DNA from: Rhodobacterales bacterium
GTDB taxonomy: Bacteria; Pseudomonadota; Alphaproteobacteria; Rhodobacterales; Rhodobacteraceae
DNA: 64,000 nucleotides
Assembly (NCBI GenBank): GCA_026400355.1
Contig: JAPLPE010000015.1
Location: 1-64,000, forward strand
Direction of reading: 5' to 3'
Below the pieces are notes generated by a model. It made no database searches, had not been told where the DNA came from, and worked only from the letters and a program-made list of their open reading frames with translations. Both the position numbers and the translations under genes were made by a program. Positions 17,047-26,663 of this stretch are shown piece by piece (position 1 is the stretch's first letter; the number at the start of each line of letters is the position of its first letter).

Positions 17047-18017
17047 GCCGCGTTCCGCAGCACCGTGACGATCTGCGCCATTATGCTCACCGCGATCTCA
17101 CCCGGAGTCCGCCCGCCCAGATCAAGGCCCACAGGCGCGTGGATGCGCGCAATCTGACCCTCGGTGAACCCGGCCTCGGTCAGCCGCGCCACCCGCTTGG
17201 CATGGGTCCGTTTCGACCCTAGACAGCCAAGATAAAACACAGCCGACGCCAGCGCCGCCCGGATCGCCGGATCATCCAGCTTCGGATCATGCGTCAATGT
17301 TACAACCGCTGTCCTTGCATCCAGCCCCTGCGCCTTAAGCGCCTCATCAGGCCAGTCCTCAAGGATCACCTCGCCCGGAAACCGCGTGGCCGACCCGAAT
17401 GCCGGACGCGGGTCCACGATCACCGGATCATAACCCGCCAGCCGCGCCATCACGACCAGCGGCTGCGCGATATGCACCGCACCCACAACTATCATCCGCA
17501 ACGGCGGGTTGTGGATGGCCACAAAGGTCCTCCCGTCCTCCTCTACCCCCGACCGGTCCAGCCGGAACCGCTCGGGAAACTCCGCCACCCCGGCAAGCCG
17601 TCGTTCCCCTGTGACAAGGTCCGCCACGACCGCCATCGGCCGCCGCGCCGCGCGTGCCTCCACAAGTTCCGCCAGCATCGCTTCGGGCATGACACTGCCC
17701 ACCGGATCGACCATCACCTTGATCTGCCCGCCGCAGGCCAGCCCTACCGCAAAGGCCTCGTCATCACTGACCCCGAACTCCATCAGTCGCGGCTTGCCGT
17801 CTTCTACCGCCTCCAGCGCCTCCGTAATCACCGCCCCCTCGACACAGCCCCCGGAAACCGAGCCCTGCATGACCCCGTCCCCGTCGATCACCAACTGGCT
17901 CCCTACCGCCCGGGGTGCCGATCCCCATGTCTCAACGACCGTCGCGATCACCGCACCCCGCCCGGCGCGATGCCAGTCAAGTGCAAGTGCAGGAATGTCC
18001 TCCGATGTGATGGTCAT
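17043..18017 (-). CDS. XdhC-family molybdenum cofactor insertion protein
   Basis: XdhC-type proteins bind and sulfurate molybdenum cofactor and deliver it to xanthine-dehydrogenase-like enzymes. The 324-residue protein has the N-terminal XdhC/CoxI domain (ATVVETWGSAPRAVGSQLV, GSVSGGCVEGAVITEA) and the C-terminal Rossmann domain (RMIVVGAVHIAQPLV ... VFYLGCLGSKRTHAKRVARL). It is coupled to the molybdopterin-binding gene downstream and overlaps the end of a frameshifted DUF1203 gene upstream. Confidence 0.92.
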   Translation of the reverse strand: MTITSEDIPALALDWHRAGRGAVIATVVETWGSAPRAVGSQLVIDGDGVMQGSVSGGCVEGAVITEALEAVEDGKPRLMEFGVSDDEAFAVGLACGGQIKVMVDPVGSVMPEAMLAELVEARAARRPMAVVADLVTGERRLAGVAEFPERFRLDRSGVEEDGRTFVAIHNPPLRMIVVGAVHIAQPLVVMARLAGYDPVIVDPRPAFGSATRFPGEVILEDWPDEALKAQGLDARTAVVTLTHDPKLDDPAIRAALASAVFYLGCLGSKRTHAKRVARLTEAGFTEGQIARIHAPVGLDLGGRTPGEIAVSIMAQIVTVLRNAA

Positions 18018-18484
18018 GATGCCCTGACGATCCTTGTCTGAAAACAGTTGTTCCGCGCCGATCTGACATCAACATAGTCTACCCTTGGGTCGGCGAAAAC
18101 CTCTTCCGCACGGGCAACGATCTCGTGCTTTGCTACGATCCGGCTGGTTCCGTCAACGATCCGGTTCTCACCCGAATACCCTTTGAGCAGGTAATCCGGC
18201 GACGTGGTCAGCACCGGCGGCACCCCCGCCCCCGTCCACGCCTTACAGTGATCTGAGCACAGAGAAAGATCGGCCCCGTCTCGGCATAGGGCTGCATCGC
18301 CGGAAACGGCCGCGCCGCTCGGATCAGCATCCCCGCCCCCTCTGGCACATGATCCAGACAGGACCGGGACAGGTTTCCCCCCGTCCGACACCACCCGTTC
18401 AGCGGGCAAACCATAGGCATCCGGCCCGCCAGCCCGAACCTGGTCCACAAACCCCTGATCACAAGAAAGGAACCTGACACCCAT
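18014..18484 (-). pseudogene. DUF1203 protein with two frameshifts
   Basis: Family-typical sequence is spread over two reading frames. From ATG 18484 (good GGGAGGGAG ahead) one frame gives VRFLSCDQGFVDQV and LPAERVVSDGG. The middle continues in another frame as LDHVPEGAGMLIRAARPFP and QPYAETGPIFLCAQ. The first frame then resumes with PDYLLKGYSGENRIVDGTS and DPRVDYVDVRSARNNCF. DUF1203 proteins are about 150 residues and contain these blocks in this order. Shifts fall near 18385 (G/C run) and near 18245. Sequencing error is possible, but two independent indels favour a decaying gene. Confidence 0.7.
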
Positions 18485-18568
18485 CTCTCCCTCCCTGGTC
18501 AACTCCGGGATAAGAAATGATGAGCAGGCCGCCCTCGGGCGACTTGCTTCCTGCTCCAAAGCGAAACG

Positions 18569-19033
18569 TCAGTATTGGTATTCGGTAAAGACCAGATAGG
18601 CAGGGTTGCGCCGCGATCCGTCATAGGAACCGATCCAGATGTCATAAAGCCCCTCTGCCGGGTTCGAAATGATGATGGCCGGGTTCGATCCCCGGTAATC
18701 ATCGCTATAGAACCAGTTGCCGTTGGGATCATTCACCAGCAGCACAGCATCCGCGTTTGATTCCACCGCAATAGTCAACTGCGCCGACTGCCCGCTCCAG
18801 TACATGTCAAAGTCAGGCCGGTTCGTCACAAATCCCGCTGTCCCGTTGATGCAGCGCGACACATCTGTCGTCCCGCCTGCGGTGACGTTGTATCGCAGCG
18901 GGTCATTCTGGAATCCCGCCTGCAGATCAATCTGCCCAAAATGCGGCTGCCCCTGCCAGTCGGGACAGGCCATCACCGGGGCCGATAATCCAAGAACAGC
19001 CCCAACCAAGCCTACCATCAAGTATTGATTCAC
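18569..19033 (-). CDS. Secreted protein with PPC-like beta-sandwich domain
   Basis: The 154-residue protein has a signal peptide (MNQYLMVGLVGAVLGLSAPVMA, with GTG at 19033 as start and GGAGAG ahead). The domain after it contains GGTTDVSRCINGTAGFV, QLTIAVESNADAVLLVNDPN and IWIGSYDGSRRNPAYLVFTEY, resembling bacterial pre-peptidase C-terminal (PPC) type sandwiches. Two cysteines (mature N-terminus and SRC) could pair. It stands alone between the DUF1203 remnant and gcdH. The exact function is unknown. Confidence 0.7.
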   Translation of the reverse strand: MNQYLMVGLVGAVLGLSAPVMACPDWQGQPHFGQIDLQAGFQNDPLRYNVTAGGTTDVSRCINGTAGFVTNRPDFDMYWSGQSAQLTIAVESNADAVLLVNDPNGNWFYSDDYRGSNPAIIISNPAEGLYDIWIGSYDGSRRNPAYLVFTEYQY

Positions 19034-19275
19034 AATGACTCTCCTTCCAATCGGACGGCACCCGCAACGCGCTTTCCGTCTCATCCAGCGTTCATTCTCC
19101 CTTTGGTCAAAGTCAACGAAATCCGAATGTCATCAGATATCAATGATCCCTTCCGACTTTGGATACCCCTTGTCAGGGCTTCTGGGGCCCTGCGGGTCTG
19201 CATTGCGACATGCTGCCCCCATTGCCCGGGCGCCAAGGAAGGATTACCGCTTTGACGTCACCAAAGGGAACCGCC

Positions 19276-20499
19276 ATGAACCACAGTGCCACCATCACCG
19301 CCGCAGGCTTTGGCCCCGATCTCGGCCCCTTCGACTGGTCTGACGCTCTCAGGCTCGAAGACCAACTGACCGAAGACGAACGCATGCTCCGCGACGCGGC
19401 CCGCAGCTTTGCCGAAACCAACCTGCAACCCCGCGTACGTCAGGCCTATCGGGACGAGGCGACCGACCCTGCGATCTTCCGCGAAATGGGCGAAGCGGGC
19501 CTTCTTGGTATCACCATCCCCGAGGAATACGGCGGACTTGGCGCAGGCTATGTGACCTATGGCCTCGTCGCGCGCGAGGTCGAGCGTGTCGACTCCGGCT
19601 ACCGTTCCATGATGTCTGTGCAGTCCTCGCTCGTCATGTACCCCATCCACGCCTACGGGTCAGAGGAACAACGCCGCAGATACCTCCCCGGTCTTGCCGC
19701 AGGTACGCTGATCGGTTGCTTCGGCTTGACCGAACCCGATGCAGGCTCCGACCCCGCCGGGATGAAGACGACCGCACGCAAGACTGCCACAGGCTATGTC
19801 CTGAACGGTGCAAAGATGTGGATCTCGAACGCACCCATCGCCGATGTGTTCGTCGTCTGGGCCAAGTCCGAATCACATGGCGGCAAGATTCGTGGCTTCG
19901 TCCTTGAAAAAGGCATGACCGGCCTCTCCGCGCCCAAGATCGAAGGCAAGCTCTCGCTTCGCGCCTCGGTCACCGGCGAAATCGTCATGCAGGATGTGGC
20001 CATCCCCGAAGACGGCCTCCTTCCCGGTGTTGAAGGTCTAAAGGGCCCCTTCGGCTGCCTCAACCGTGCCCGCTATGGCATTTCCTGGGGCGTCTTGGGC
20101 GCGGCCGAGGCCTGTTGGTACGCCGCCCGCCAGTATGGGCTTGACCGCGTCCAGTTCAACCGCCCCCTCGCCCAAACCCAGCTGTTTCAAAGGAAACTCG
20201 CCGACATGCAGACCGAAATCACCCTTGGCCTGCAGGGTTCGCTCGCACTTGGCCGCCTGATGGAACAGGGCCGCGCCGCGCCCGAGATGATAAGCCTTAT
20301 GAAACGAAACAATTGTGGCAAAGCACTCGAGATTGCACGCTCTTCGCGCGACATGCACGGCGGAAACGGCATATCAGACAGTTTCCCCGTGATGCGTCAC
20401 ATGATAAACCTCGAGACTGTGAATACCTATGAAGGGACCCATGACGTGCACGCGCTGATCCTTGGTCGCGCCCAGACCGGGCTGCAGGCCTTTTTCTGA
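19276..20499 (+). CDS. gcdH: Glutaryl-CoA dehydrogenase (acyl-CoA dehydrogenase family)
   Basis: The 407-residue flavoenzyme resembles glutaryl-CoA dehydrogenases, which convert glutaryl-CoA to crotonyl-CoA in lysine and tryptophan degradation. Typical stretches are [40 protein letters not shown] (FAD/substrate loop) and the C-terminal [16 protein letters not shown], whose Glu is the catalytic base. ATG 19276 follows AAGGGA. Other acyl-CoA dehydrogenases share the fold, but the active-site context favours the glutaryl-CoA type. It appears to be monocistronic. Confidence 0.88.
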   Translation: MNHSATITAAGFGPDLGPFDWSDALRLEDQLTEDERMLRDAARSFAETNLQPRVRQAYRDEATDPAIFREMGEAGLLGITIPEEYGGLGAGYVTYGLVAREVERVDSGYRSMMSVQSSLVMYPIHAYGSEEQRRRYLPGLAAGTLIGCFGLTEPDAGSDPAGMKTTARKTATGYVLNGAKMWISNAPIADVFVVWAKSESHGGKIRGFVLEKGMTGLSAPKIEGKLSLRASVTGEIVMQDVAIPEDGLLPGVEGLKGPFGCLNRARYGISWGVLGAAEACWYAARQYGLDRVQFNRPLAQTQLFQRKLADMQTEITLGLQGSLALGRLMEQGRAAPEMISLMKRNNCGKALEIARSSRDMHGGNGISDSFPVMRHMINLETVNTYEGTHDVHALILGRAQTGLQAFF

Positions 20500-20611
20500 A
20501 ACAGTCTGTCGCGGCAGAAAGTTGCCGGGGCAGAAATTACGGCACAAGCTTCGCCCAATTCTGCCCCAATGCAGGGTCATCCAGCAGGGACCAAAGCGAA
20601 AGACACGTCAG

Positions 20612-21562
20612 ATGACCGGCTCAGACCTTGATCTCGAAATGGACCTCAACGACCTGTCCCAGCAGGAATGGCTGGGGCGTCTGGACGAACTGGGCGACGA
20701 ACACGGCTTCTTTGAACAGTTGGGAAGCAAACACTTTGCCCTGTCATTCGACGCCGGACCCCGGCTTCTCGTCACCTTCGAGACGATAGAAAACGCCCGC
20801 AAGAACCCGACTGCCACGCCGCGCGGCTTTGATTTCGTGACCCGAAACGGCTGGTCGCTTCTCGCGTTTCTTTCGGACGGCGAAACATGGTTCCGTGACG
20901 CGCCGGTCTATCGCGCCATGGATCGCCTGACCGACGAAGGCTTCTTTGACGAATTCGAGCAGGTCCTCTTTCTTGGCGAAGGATCCGGCGGCTATGCCGC
21001 TGCCGCCTACTCAGTCGCCTCACCCAATGCCCGCGTGCTGGCTTTGCGCCCGCAGGCCACGCTTGACCCAGCGATTGCCGGATGGGACCGCCGCTACATC
21101 CGCGACCGACGCCGCGATTTCTCGTCGCGTTATGGCTATGCGCCCGAAATGGTGGATGCCGCCAACCGCGCCTACATCCTCTTTGATCCAGCTCAGATCA
21201 GTGACGCCATGCATGCGTCCTTGTTCCATGACGTGAACGTCACGCTACTCCGCTGCCCTCTGGTCGGCGGCAGGATCGAACAAATGTTCGACCTGCTCCA
21301 GATTACAGGCCCTCTGGTTGACGCCGCGATGGACGGAACATTGAACCGTCAGACCTTTGCTCGGCTCTGGCGGGCGCGTCGTCAGAGCGCTGCCTACCTT
21401 CGCTCCCTCCTGCGCAAGACAGAACTGGCAGGCCGACCAAGACTGGTCCAACAGATCTGCCGCTATGGCCTCAAGACCCGCGACAAGGCCCTTTTTGCAA
21501 GGAAACTTGCCGAAATGGGCCTGACAGAAGATCAGCCGACAGCAACCGCAGCGGCCGAATAA
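20612..21562 (+). CDS. Conserved protein with alpha/beta-hydrolase-like core, unknown function
   Basis: This 316-residue protein belongs to a group conserved in Rhodobacterales and often labelled phosphoadenosine phosphosulfate reductase, but I see none of the CysH motifs: no SSFGAES loop and no paired cysteines. What is visible is FEQVLFLGEGSGGYAAAAYS, a nucleophile-elbow-like GxGSGG turn, and a region VLALRPQATLDP, both more like an alpha/beta-hydrolase fold. The N-terminus is acidic. The stop directly abuts the stop of the convergent gene at 21563. Function is unassigned. Confidence 0.75.
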   Translation: MTGSDLDLEMDLNDLSQQEWLGRLDELGDEHGFFEQLGSKHFALSFDAGPRLLVTFETIENARKNPTATPRGFDFVTRNGWSLLAFLSDGETWFRDAPVYRAMDRLTDEGFFDEFEQVLFLGEGSGGYAAAAYSVASPNARVLALRPQATLDPAIAGWDRRYIRDRRRDFSSRYGYAPEMVDAANRAYILFDPAQISDAMHASLFHDVNVTLLRCPLVGGRIEQMFDLLQITGPLVDAAMDGTLNRQTFARLWRARRQSAAYLRSLLRKTELAGRPRLVQQICRYGLKTRDKALFARKLAEMGLTEDQPTATAAAE

Positions 21563-21841
21563 TCAGCGTCGGGCTTCGACCTTCTTGCGCACAGCCGCGA
21601 CGATCCGTGTTCCGAACCAGCCGACGGCACCGCCCAGGATGACCCAGAACGCCGACCCGCTGTGCAGCAGTTCGGCGAGGACGCCTGCCGCCAGCATGGC
21701 CACGATGAAACTCACCAGCCGCAACTCCCCGCTCTCCAGCGGCACATAGGCCCGCATTGCCTTTTCAAGCGGCCGCGTCACCGGCCCTTCCAATTGCGGC
21801 GCAATAAACCCTGCAATGACCGCTACGATGAAACCCCACAT
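21563..21841 (-). CDS. Small integral membrane protein
   Basis: The 92-residue protein begins MWGFIVAVIAGFIAPQLEGP after GGAGAGAAC. It has three hydrophobic stretches: residues 2-13, 47-65 (LVSFIVAMLAAGVLAELL) and 69-85 (FWVILGGAVGWFGTRIV). It ends with a basic tail. Similar small proteins are widespread in Rhodobacterales without known function. It is convergent with the gene before it and divergent from pyrC. Confidence 0.7.
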   Translation of the reverse strand: MWGFIVAVIAGFIAPQLEGPVTRPLEKAMRAYVPLESGELRLVSFIVAMLAAGVLAELLHSGSAFWVILGGAVGWFGTRIVAAVRKKVEARR

Positions 21842-21970
21842 GTTCTCTCCTGTTCTTGCCCTTCCCGCCAAGGGAATATCGTTACCGCCTGAGCTTCACG
21901 CAAGTCCCGTGACGCAGCGCAGGGCCTGCGGCCACTGGCATGCGGCCGCAAAGCCATTATAACAGGGGAC

Positions 21971-23014
21971 ATGATCGACATGCACCTCACCCTCCGCAGC
22001 CCGGACGATTTCCATCTGCATCTGCGCGACGGCGCGATGCTGCAGGCGGTCCTGCCCGAAACCGCCCGCCACTTTGCCCGCGCCATCATCATGCCGAACC
22101 TCGTGCCGCCCGTCGTGACCGGCGCACAGGCCCGCGCCTACCGCGACCGGATCATGGCGGCCCTGCCTGCAGGGATGTCCTTCACGCCTTTGATGACACT
22201 TTACCTGACAGAGGATACCGACCCCGAAGACGTGGCCCTTGCCCATGCCGACGGCATCGCCACGGCGGTCAAGCTCTACCCGGCCGGGGCCACCACCAAT
22301 TCCCATTCCGGCGTGCGCAGCTTTGTCAAGATCCGCCCCGTACTTGAACGCATGGCCGAAATCGGCATGCCCCTCTGCGTCCACGGCGAAGTCACCGACC
22401 ACGATATTGACATCTTCGATCGCGAGGCCGTCTTCATCGACCGCGTTCTCCACCCGATCCGCAAATCCCTGCCCGACCTGCGCGTCGTGATGGAACATGT
22501 GACGACCGAAAACGCAGTCGACTATGTCCGCGACCATCACCACAATCTTGCCGCCACGATCACGACGCACCACCTCATCATCAACCGCAACCACATCCTC
22601 GCGGGCGGCATTCGGCCACACTACTACTGCCTTCCAGTCGCCAAGCGCGAAACCCACCGCGTGGCGCTGGTCGAGGCAGCCGTTTCTGGCGACCGCCGCT
22701 TCTTTCTCGGCACCGATTCGGCCCCCCATACGGATGCCAACAAGCTCCTCCCCTGCGGCTGTGCCGGCATCTTCTCGGCCACCAACACCCTCTCCTGCCT
22801 GGCCGAAGTGTTCGAGGCTGCAGACCGCCTTGACCGGCTCGAGGCTTTCGTCTCGCGCAACGGTGCGCAGTTCTACCGCCTGCCCCCGAACGACGGCACC
22901 GTGACACTCACCAAAGGCGCGCCAGTCACCTACCCGGGCCAGATCGAGACCGGTGTCGGCCCCGTTACTGTCTTCGACCCCGGCTTCCCCCTTCACTGGC
23001 ATGTCAGCGCCTGA
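21971..23014 (+). CDS. pyrC: Dihydroorotase (class II)
   Basis: PyrC closes carbamoyl-aspartate to dihydroorotate in pyrimidine synthesis. The 347-residue protein is the E. coli-like class: metal-binding [10 protein letters not shown] near residue 14, the carboxylated Lys region [17 protein letters not shown] near residue 100, HGEVTD, the His of MEHVTT, and FLGTDSAPH with the catalytic Asp. It is followed 22 bases later by pyrE, giving a two-gene pyrimidine operon. Confidence 0.95.
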   Translation: MIDMHLTLRSPDDFHLHLRDGAMLQAVLPETARHFARAIIMPNLVPPVVTGAQARAYRDRIMAALPAGMSFTPLMTLYLTEDTDPEDVALAHADGIATAVKLYPAGATTNSHSGVRSFVKIRPVLERMAEIGMPLCVHGEVTDHDIDIFDREAVFIDRVLHPIRKSLPDLRVVMEHVTTENAVDYVRDHHHNLAATITTHHLIINRNHILAGGIRPHYYCLPVAKRETHRVALVEAAVSGDRRFFLGTDSAPHTDANKLLPCGCAGIFSATNTLSCLAEVFEAADRLDRLEAFVSRNGAQFYRLPPNDGTVTLTKGAPVTYPGQIETGVGPVTVFDPGFPLHWHVSA

Positions 23015-23036
23015 CCACTCCCAAAGGAACGCGCCC

Positions 23037-23714
23037 ATGATCCCTTCCGGCTTTCCGCCCAAGGACGACATCGCCCGCCTGACCGCAGCCATGCTCCTTG
23101 AAATCGGCGCGGTTCATTTCAACACAGCCGAACCCTTTACCCATGCCAGCGGCAAACAGGCCCCCACCTATATCGACTGCCGCAAGCTGATCTCCTACCC
23201 CCGCATCCGCTCGGTCCTGATGGATTTTCTGGCCGTGACCGTGATGCGCGACGCAGGTTTCGAGGCCTTCGACAACATCGTAGGCGGCGAAACAGCAGGC
23301 ATCCCTTTTGCTGCCTTCGTCGCCGAACGCCTCGCCCTGCCGATGACCTATGTCCGCAAGAAACCCAAAGGTTATGGTCGCAATGCCCGCATAGAAGGCG
23401 CCATGACCCCCGGCCAGCGCGTCCTTCTGGTCGAGGATCTGGCGACCGACGGCGGGTCCAAGATCAGCTTCGTCAACGCCATCCGCGACACGGGTGCCAC
23501 CTGCACCCATACCGCCGTGATCTTCTTCTACGACATCTACCCAAACGTCCGCGAAACCCTCGCCTCCGAAGGCGTCACCCTGCACGCCCTCTGCACTTGG
23601 TGGGACGTCCTGACCGAGGCGCGCCGTCAGGCCCTCTTTTCCGAAGAAACGCTCGCAGGCGTACAGGACTATCTCAACGACCCTCTGGCCTGGCAGGCGG
23701 CTCGGGCAAACTAA
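23037..23714 (+). CDS. pyrE: Orotate phosphoribosyltransferase
   Basis: PyrE attaches orotate to PRPP to make orotidine monophosphate, the step after dihydroorotate oxidation. The 225-residue protein has the PRPP-binding motif [14 protein letters not shown] (about residues 130-143) and the catalytic-loop Lys/Arg set in [23 protein letters not shown] precedes ATG 23037. It is slightly longer than enteric PyrE, as usual for Alphaproteobacteria. Confidence 0.95.
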   Translation: MIPSGFPPKDDIARLTAAMLLEIGAVHFNTAEPFTHASGKQAPTYIDCRKLISYPRIRSVLMDFLAVTVMRDAGFEAFDNIVGGETAGIPFAAFVAERLALPMTYVRKKPKGYGRNARIEGAMTPGQRVLLVEDLATDGGSKISFVNAIRDTGATCTHTAVIFFYDIYPNVRETLASEGVTLHALCTWWDVLTEARRQALFSEETLAGVQDYLNDPLAWQAARAN

Positions 23715-23961
23715 GGTGTTCCTCCCCCGCAAGAACTCCCTGCATATCCTGACCAAGTCGAGAGGTCTTGACGTCAGGAACGCGCCATCAATCCGCGCTC
23801 TCCAACGACATATTGACGCAAAGGCTAGCGCGGCCTCAAGATAGGGGCGCGCGCAGGTTCTCCACAGAGATATACAGTTTGCCTGAGCCGCGCGCGAGCA
23901 GGTAAGACAATCGGACAATCAGGGGCGACTCGGGGAATGGGGCGCCGCTCACAAGTGACAA

Positions 23962-23979
23962 GGCCGGATCAAGCCGGCC
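23962..23979 (+). promoter_or_regulatory. Leader hairpin just upstream of dnaB start
   Basis: GGCCGG-6 bp-CCGGCC forms a short, stable stem ending 19 bases before the dnaB ATG. It would sit over or next to the ribosome-binding region of the mRNA. The rest of the 284-base pyrE-dnaB gap shows no gene; an AT-richer stretch around 23800-23880 may hold the promoter. Confidence 0.35.
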
Positions 23980-23998
23980 GTATGGGGTGGGGTCGTCC

Positions 23999-25501
23999 AT
24001 GAACGAAATCGCAAGCTTCCGTACTGCTGGCCTCCCCGAGGCCGCCACCGATGCCGCCGATACGATGCCCCATTCGATCGAGGCCGAGCAGCAACTTCTG
24101 GGCGCGATCCTGACGAACAACGACGTGTTCGACCGCGTGGCAAGCATCATCACCAAGGACCATTTCTACGACCCGGTCCATGCCCGCATCTATGACGTGG
24201 CCGCCGCCCGCATCTCCAAGAATGCACTGGCCTCCCCCGTCACGCTCAAGACCTTCCTTGAAGATGACGAAGGGCTCAAGGAACTCGGCGGCCCCTCCTA
24301 CCTCGCCCGCCTCGCCGGGGCCGCGATCTCGGCCTATGCTGCACGCGACTATGCCCAGATGATTTATGACCTCGCGATCCGTCGCGAACTGATCCGCCTT
24401 GGCCGCGACATCTCGGCCAAGGCTGCCCGCGTCGAAGTGACCAGCGAAGCCCGCGAACAGATCGTCGAGGCCGAACAGGAACTCTACAAGCTGGCTGAAA
24501 AGGGCACCTCGGAAAGCGGCTTCCAAAGCTTCCTGCGCGCCGTCACCGACGCCGTCCAGAACGCCAACGCTGCCTATCAGCGTGACGGGGGTCTTGCCGG
24601 CATTTCCACGGGCCTTGTCGACCTCGACAAGAAACTCGGCGGCCTGCACAAGTCCGACCTCCTGATTCTCGCGGGCCGCCCCTCGATGGGCAAGACAGCG
24701 CTCGCCACCAACATCGCCTTCAACATCGCCAAGGCCTACAAGCGCGGCCTCCGTCCCGACGGCAGCCAAGGCGCCGTGAACGGCGGCGTCGTGGGCTTCT
24801 TCTCCCTGGAAATGTCAGCCGAACAACTCGCCGCGCGCATCCTGTCCGAGGCGTCCGAAGTTCCCTCCGAACAGATCCGCCGCGGCGACATGACCGAGGC
24901 CGAATTCCGCCGCTTCGTCGATGCCGCCAAGGCACTCGAAGCTTGCCCCCTCTACATCGACGATACCGCCGCCCTCCCGATCAGCCAGCTTGCTGCCCGC
25001 GCCCGCCGCCTGAAACGCACCCATGGCCTCGACGCGCTCTTTGTGGACTATCTCCAGCTTGTCCGCCCGGCGACCGCCAAAGACTCCCGCGTCAACGAGG
25101 TTTCGGAAATCACACAAGGGCTCAAGGCCATCGCCAAGGAACTCGACATCCCCGTCGTGGCCCTTTCCCAGCTTTCCCGTCAGGTCGAATCCCGCGAAGA
25201 CAAGCGCCCGCAACTCTCCGACCTGCGCGAGTCCGGCTCGATCGAGCAGGACGCGGACGTGGTAATGTTCGTGTTCCGCGAGGAATACTACAAGGAACGC
25301 GAAAAGCCGGGCGACCACGAGATGGACAAGATGGCCACCTGGCAAGCCGAAATGGAACGCCTCCACGGCAAGGCCGAAGTCGTCATCGGCAAACAGCGCC
25401 ACGGCCCTATCGGCACCGTGGACCTCTCCTTCGAAGGCAAGTTCACTCGCTTCGGCAACATCGCCAAACCCTGGCAGCAGGATGGCGGGCGCGAGTTCTG
25501 A
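23999..25501 (+). CDS. dnaB: Replicative DNA helicase
   Basis: The hexameric helicase unwinds DNA at the replication fork. The 500-residue protein has the N-terminal primase-interacting domain (MPHSIEAEQQLLGAIL, residues 26-41) and the RecA-like ATPase with Walker A GRPSMGKTALATN, SLEMSAEQLAARIL, Walker B LDALFVDYLQL and the arginine-finger region KRQLSDLRESGSIEQDADV-like sequence near residue 400. ATG 23999 is favoured over the in-frame upstream codon because it gives the usual MNEIA-type start. No intein is present. Confidence 0.95.
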   Translation: MNEIASFRTAGLPEAATDAADTMPHSIEAEQQLLGAILTNNDVFDRVASIITKDHFYDPVHARIYDVAAARISKNALASPVTLKTFLEDDEGLKELGGPSYLARLAGAAISAYAARDYAQMIYDLAIRRELIRLGRDISAKAARVEVTSEAREQIVEAEQELYKLAEKGTSESGFQSFLRAVTDAVQNANAAYQRDGGLAGISTGLVDLDKKLGGLHKSDLLILAGRPSMGKTALATNIAFNIAKAYKRGLRPDGSQGAVNGGVVGFFSLEMSAEQLAARILSEASEVPSEQIRRGDMTEAEFRRFVDAAKALEACPLYIDDTAALPISQLAARARRLKRTHGLDALFVDYLQLVRPATAKDSRVNEVSEITQGLKAIAKELDIPVVALSQLSRQVESREDKRPQLSDLRESGSIEQDADVVMFVFREEYYKEREKPGDHEMDKMATWQAEMERLHGKAEVVIGKQRHGPIGTVDLSFEGKFTRFGNIAKPWQQDGGREF

Positions 25502-25522
25502 TCGCGCCCGGGGCCTGCACGA

Positions 25523-25954
25523 TCAGGTCGCAGCCAACCCGTCCATCGCCCGCCAATGCGCAATTTCCTCCGCAGTGCAGGTCAGCTTGGCCGCAATCTT
25601 GCTGCCCGGATCGATGACCCGCCAGAACGGAATGGTCTCGCGCATGGACTTTCCCTCCGCCATGTCGGTCAGCGCAACCTGCGCTACGACCCGCAGAAAG
25701 ATCGCCGTCGTCACCGGACAGGTCGCCTGCGCCCCGTTCCTGCGCGCCAATTCATTGCGCAGACGTTCAATGCTTCGCGTCTCTCCCGGGGGAATCGCAG
25801 CCACATAATCAGCGACGACAGCAGGTGAGGAAATGAACATCACCGTCCCCGCCTTCACGCCGGCAAAATCGCTATGCAGCACCACGTTATGGGGCGGTTT
25901 GGCAGCCCGAAACCGCTTGCGCCAATCGGTTGGATTTTTCGTTCCAGCCATCAT
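25523..25954 (-). CDS. Small conserved protein, possibly MGMT-like winged helix
   Basis: The 143-residue protein contains RLRNELARRNGAQATCPVTT, IFLRVVAQVALTDM and ETIPFWRVIDPGSKIAAKL. The last block resembles the substrate-proximal PCHRVI region of methylguanine-DNA methyltransferase-like proteins but has PFWRVI, so the methyl-acceptor Cys is missing from that site. It could be a DNA-binding, non-enzymatic relative. The ATG overlaps the stop of the SRPBCC-like gene upstream (ATGA), so the two are co-translated. Family assignment is tentative. Confidence 0.6.
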   Translation of the reverse strand: MMAGTKNPTDWRKRFRAAKPPHNVVLHSDFAGVKAGTVMFISSPAVVADYVAAIPPGETRSIERLRNELARRNGAQATCPVTTAIFLRVVAQVALTDMAEGKSMRETIPFWRVIDPGSKIAAKLTCTAEEIAHWRAMDGLAAT

Positions 25955-26451
25955 GCCCCTCCTTCGACCCGGCCCTGCAACGCGTCAAGATACGATCTGG
26001 AAAACGCCTCCGGATCAAAGAAAAGGCGCGACAGGATCCGGCCGACCGGTGAAGGCGTGACCGCGCTTTCTGTCACCTGAACCCACGTGAGGATCTGCCC
26101 CTCCTGCTCAACCGGTGTCAGAATGCCTTCCCAGGTTCCATGATAATCCTGCGAACTCGCAAACCGCAGCCGGATCAGCCCCGGGCCGTTCACTTCAACA
26201 ACAAATGTTACCGTTTCACCCCGCGCCGTGATCTCAACCCAGCCGGTCTCGTTCAACTCCACCTTGGTCACGCCCGCCCGCCATTCCGGCTGACGCGTCA
26301 CATCCAGAATAACCCCCTGAACCACCTCAGGTTCGGCCCTGACAAGCCGCTCCGCACGCCCCTGTCGTTCCGATGGCAAGACAAAGCCCACCAGCACGAT
26401 CACCCCCAGAACCAGCAGGGCGCCACTACATCCCAGAACAACCAGCCTCAT
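25951..26451 (-). CDS. Membrane-anchored SRPBCC-like protein
   Basis: The 166-residue protein starts with a strong anchor or signal (MRLVVLGCSGALLVLGVIVLVGF). The body holds SRPBCC-type features: EPEVVQGVILDVTRQPEWR (a first helix and strand typical of polyketide-cyclase/START-like ligand pockets) and PVGRILSRLFFDPEAFSRSYLDAL as the final helix. ATG 26451 has GGAGGAAAG directly ahead, a decisive ribosome-binding site, so the longer upstream frame is not used. A GC could act as a lipobox Cys, but the context is weak. Ligand unknown. Confidence 0.7.
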   Translation of the reverse strand: MRLVVLGCSGALLVLGVIVLVGFVLPSERQGRAERLVRAEPEVVQGVILDVTRQPEWRAGVTKVELNETGWVEITARGETVTFVVEVNGPGLIRLRFASSQDYHGTWEGILTPVEQEGQILTWVQVTESAVTPSPVGRILSRLFFDPEAFSRSYLDALQGRVEGGA

Positions 26452-26580
26452 CTTTCCTCCAGCAACTGTTGTCGCAGAAGACCTAGTCATTGCCGGAAGA
26501 GGGTCCAATAATCCCCATTTTCTTCTCTCAGAATCAATCACATAAAGAGAATCTCCCCCACTTAGCCGTTTCTTTGTCGG

Positions 26581-26640
26581 CCAAATACCTCGGGGCGGAG
26601 CCGCGGGCGGGGGGCAGCGCCCCCCTCTTGCCCCTCCCCC
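26581..26640. repeat. Dispersed repeat, family B copy 1
   Basis: CCAAATACCTCGGGGCGGAG is followed by a self-complementary run (GGGGGGCAGCGCCCCCC) and C-rich sequence up to the alr start. It shares the CCAAAyAyC-CGGGG core with sites at 34581 and 42829. The hairpin is strong enough to affect transcription or translation of alr. Confidence 0.5.
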
Positions 26641-26663
26641 CGCCACCTGTCAAAACCACGCCC

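Noticed and set aside
18670-18705. GGGTTCGATCCCCGGT, which looks like the T-arm of a tRNA
   Set aside because: It lies inside the coding frame of the secreted PPC-like protein, and no acceptor, D or anticodon arm can be formed around it.
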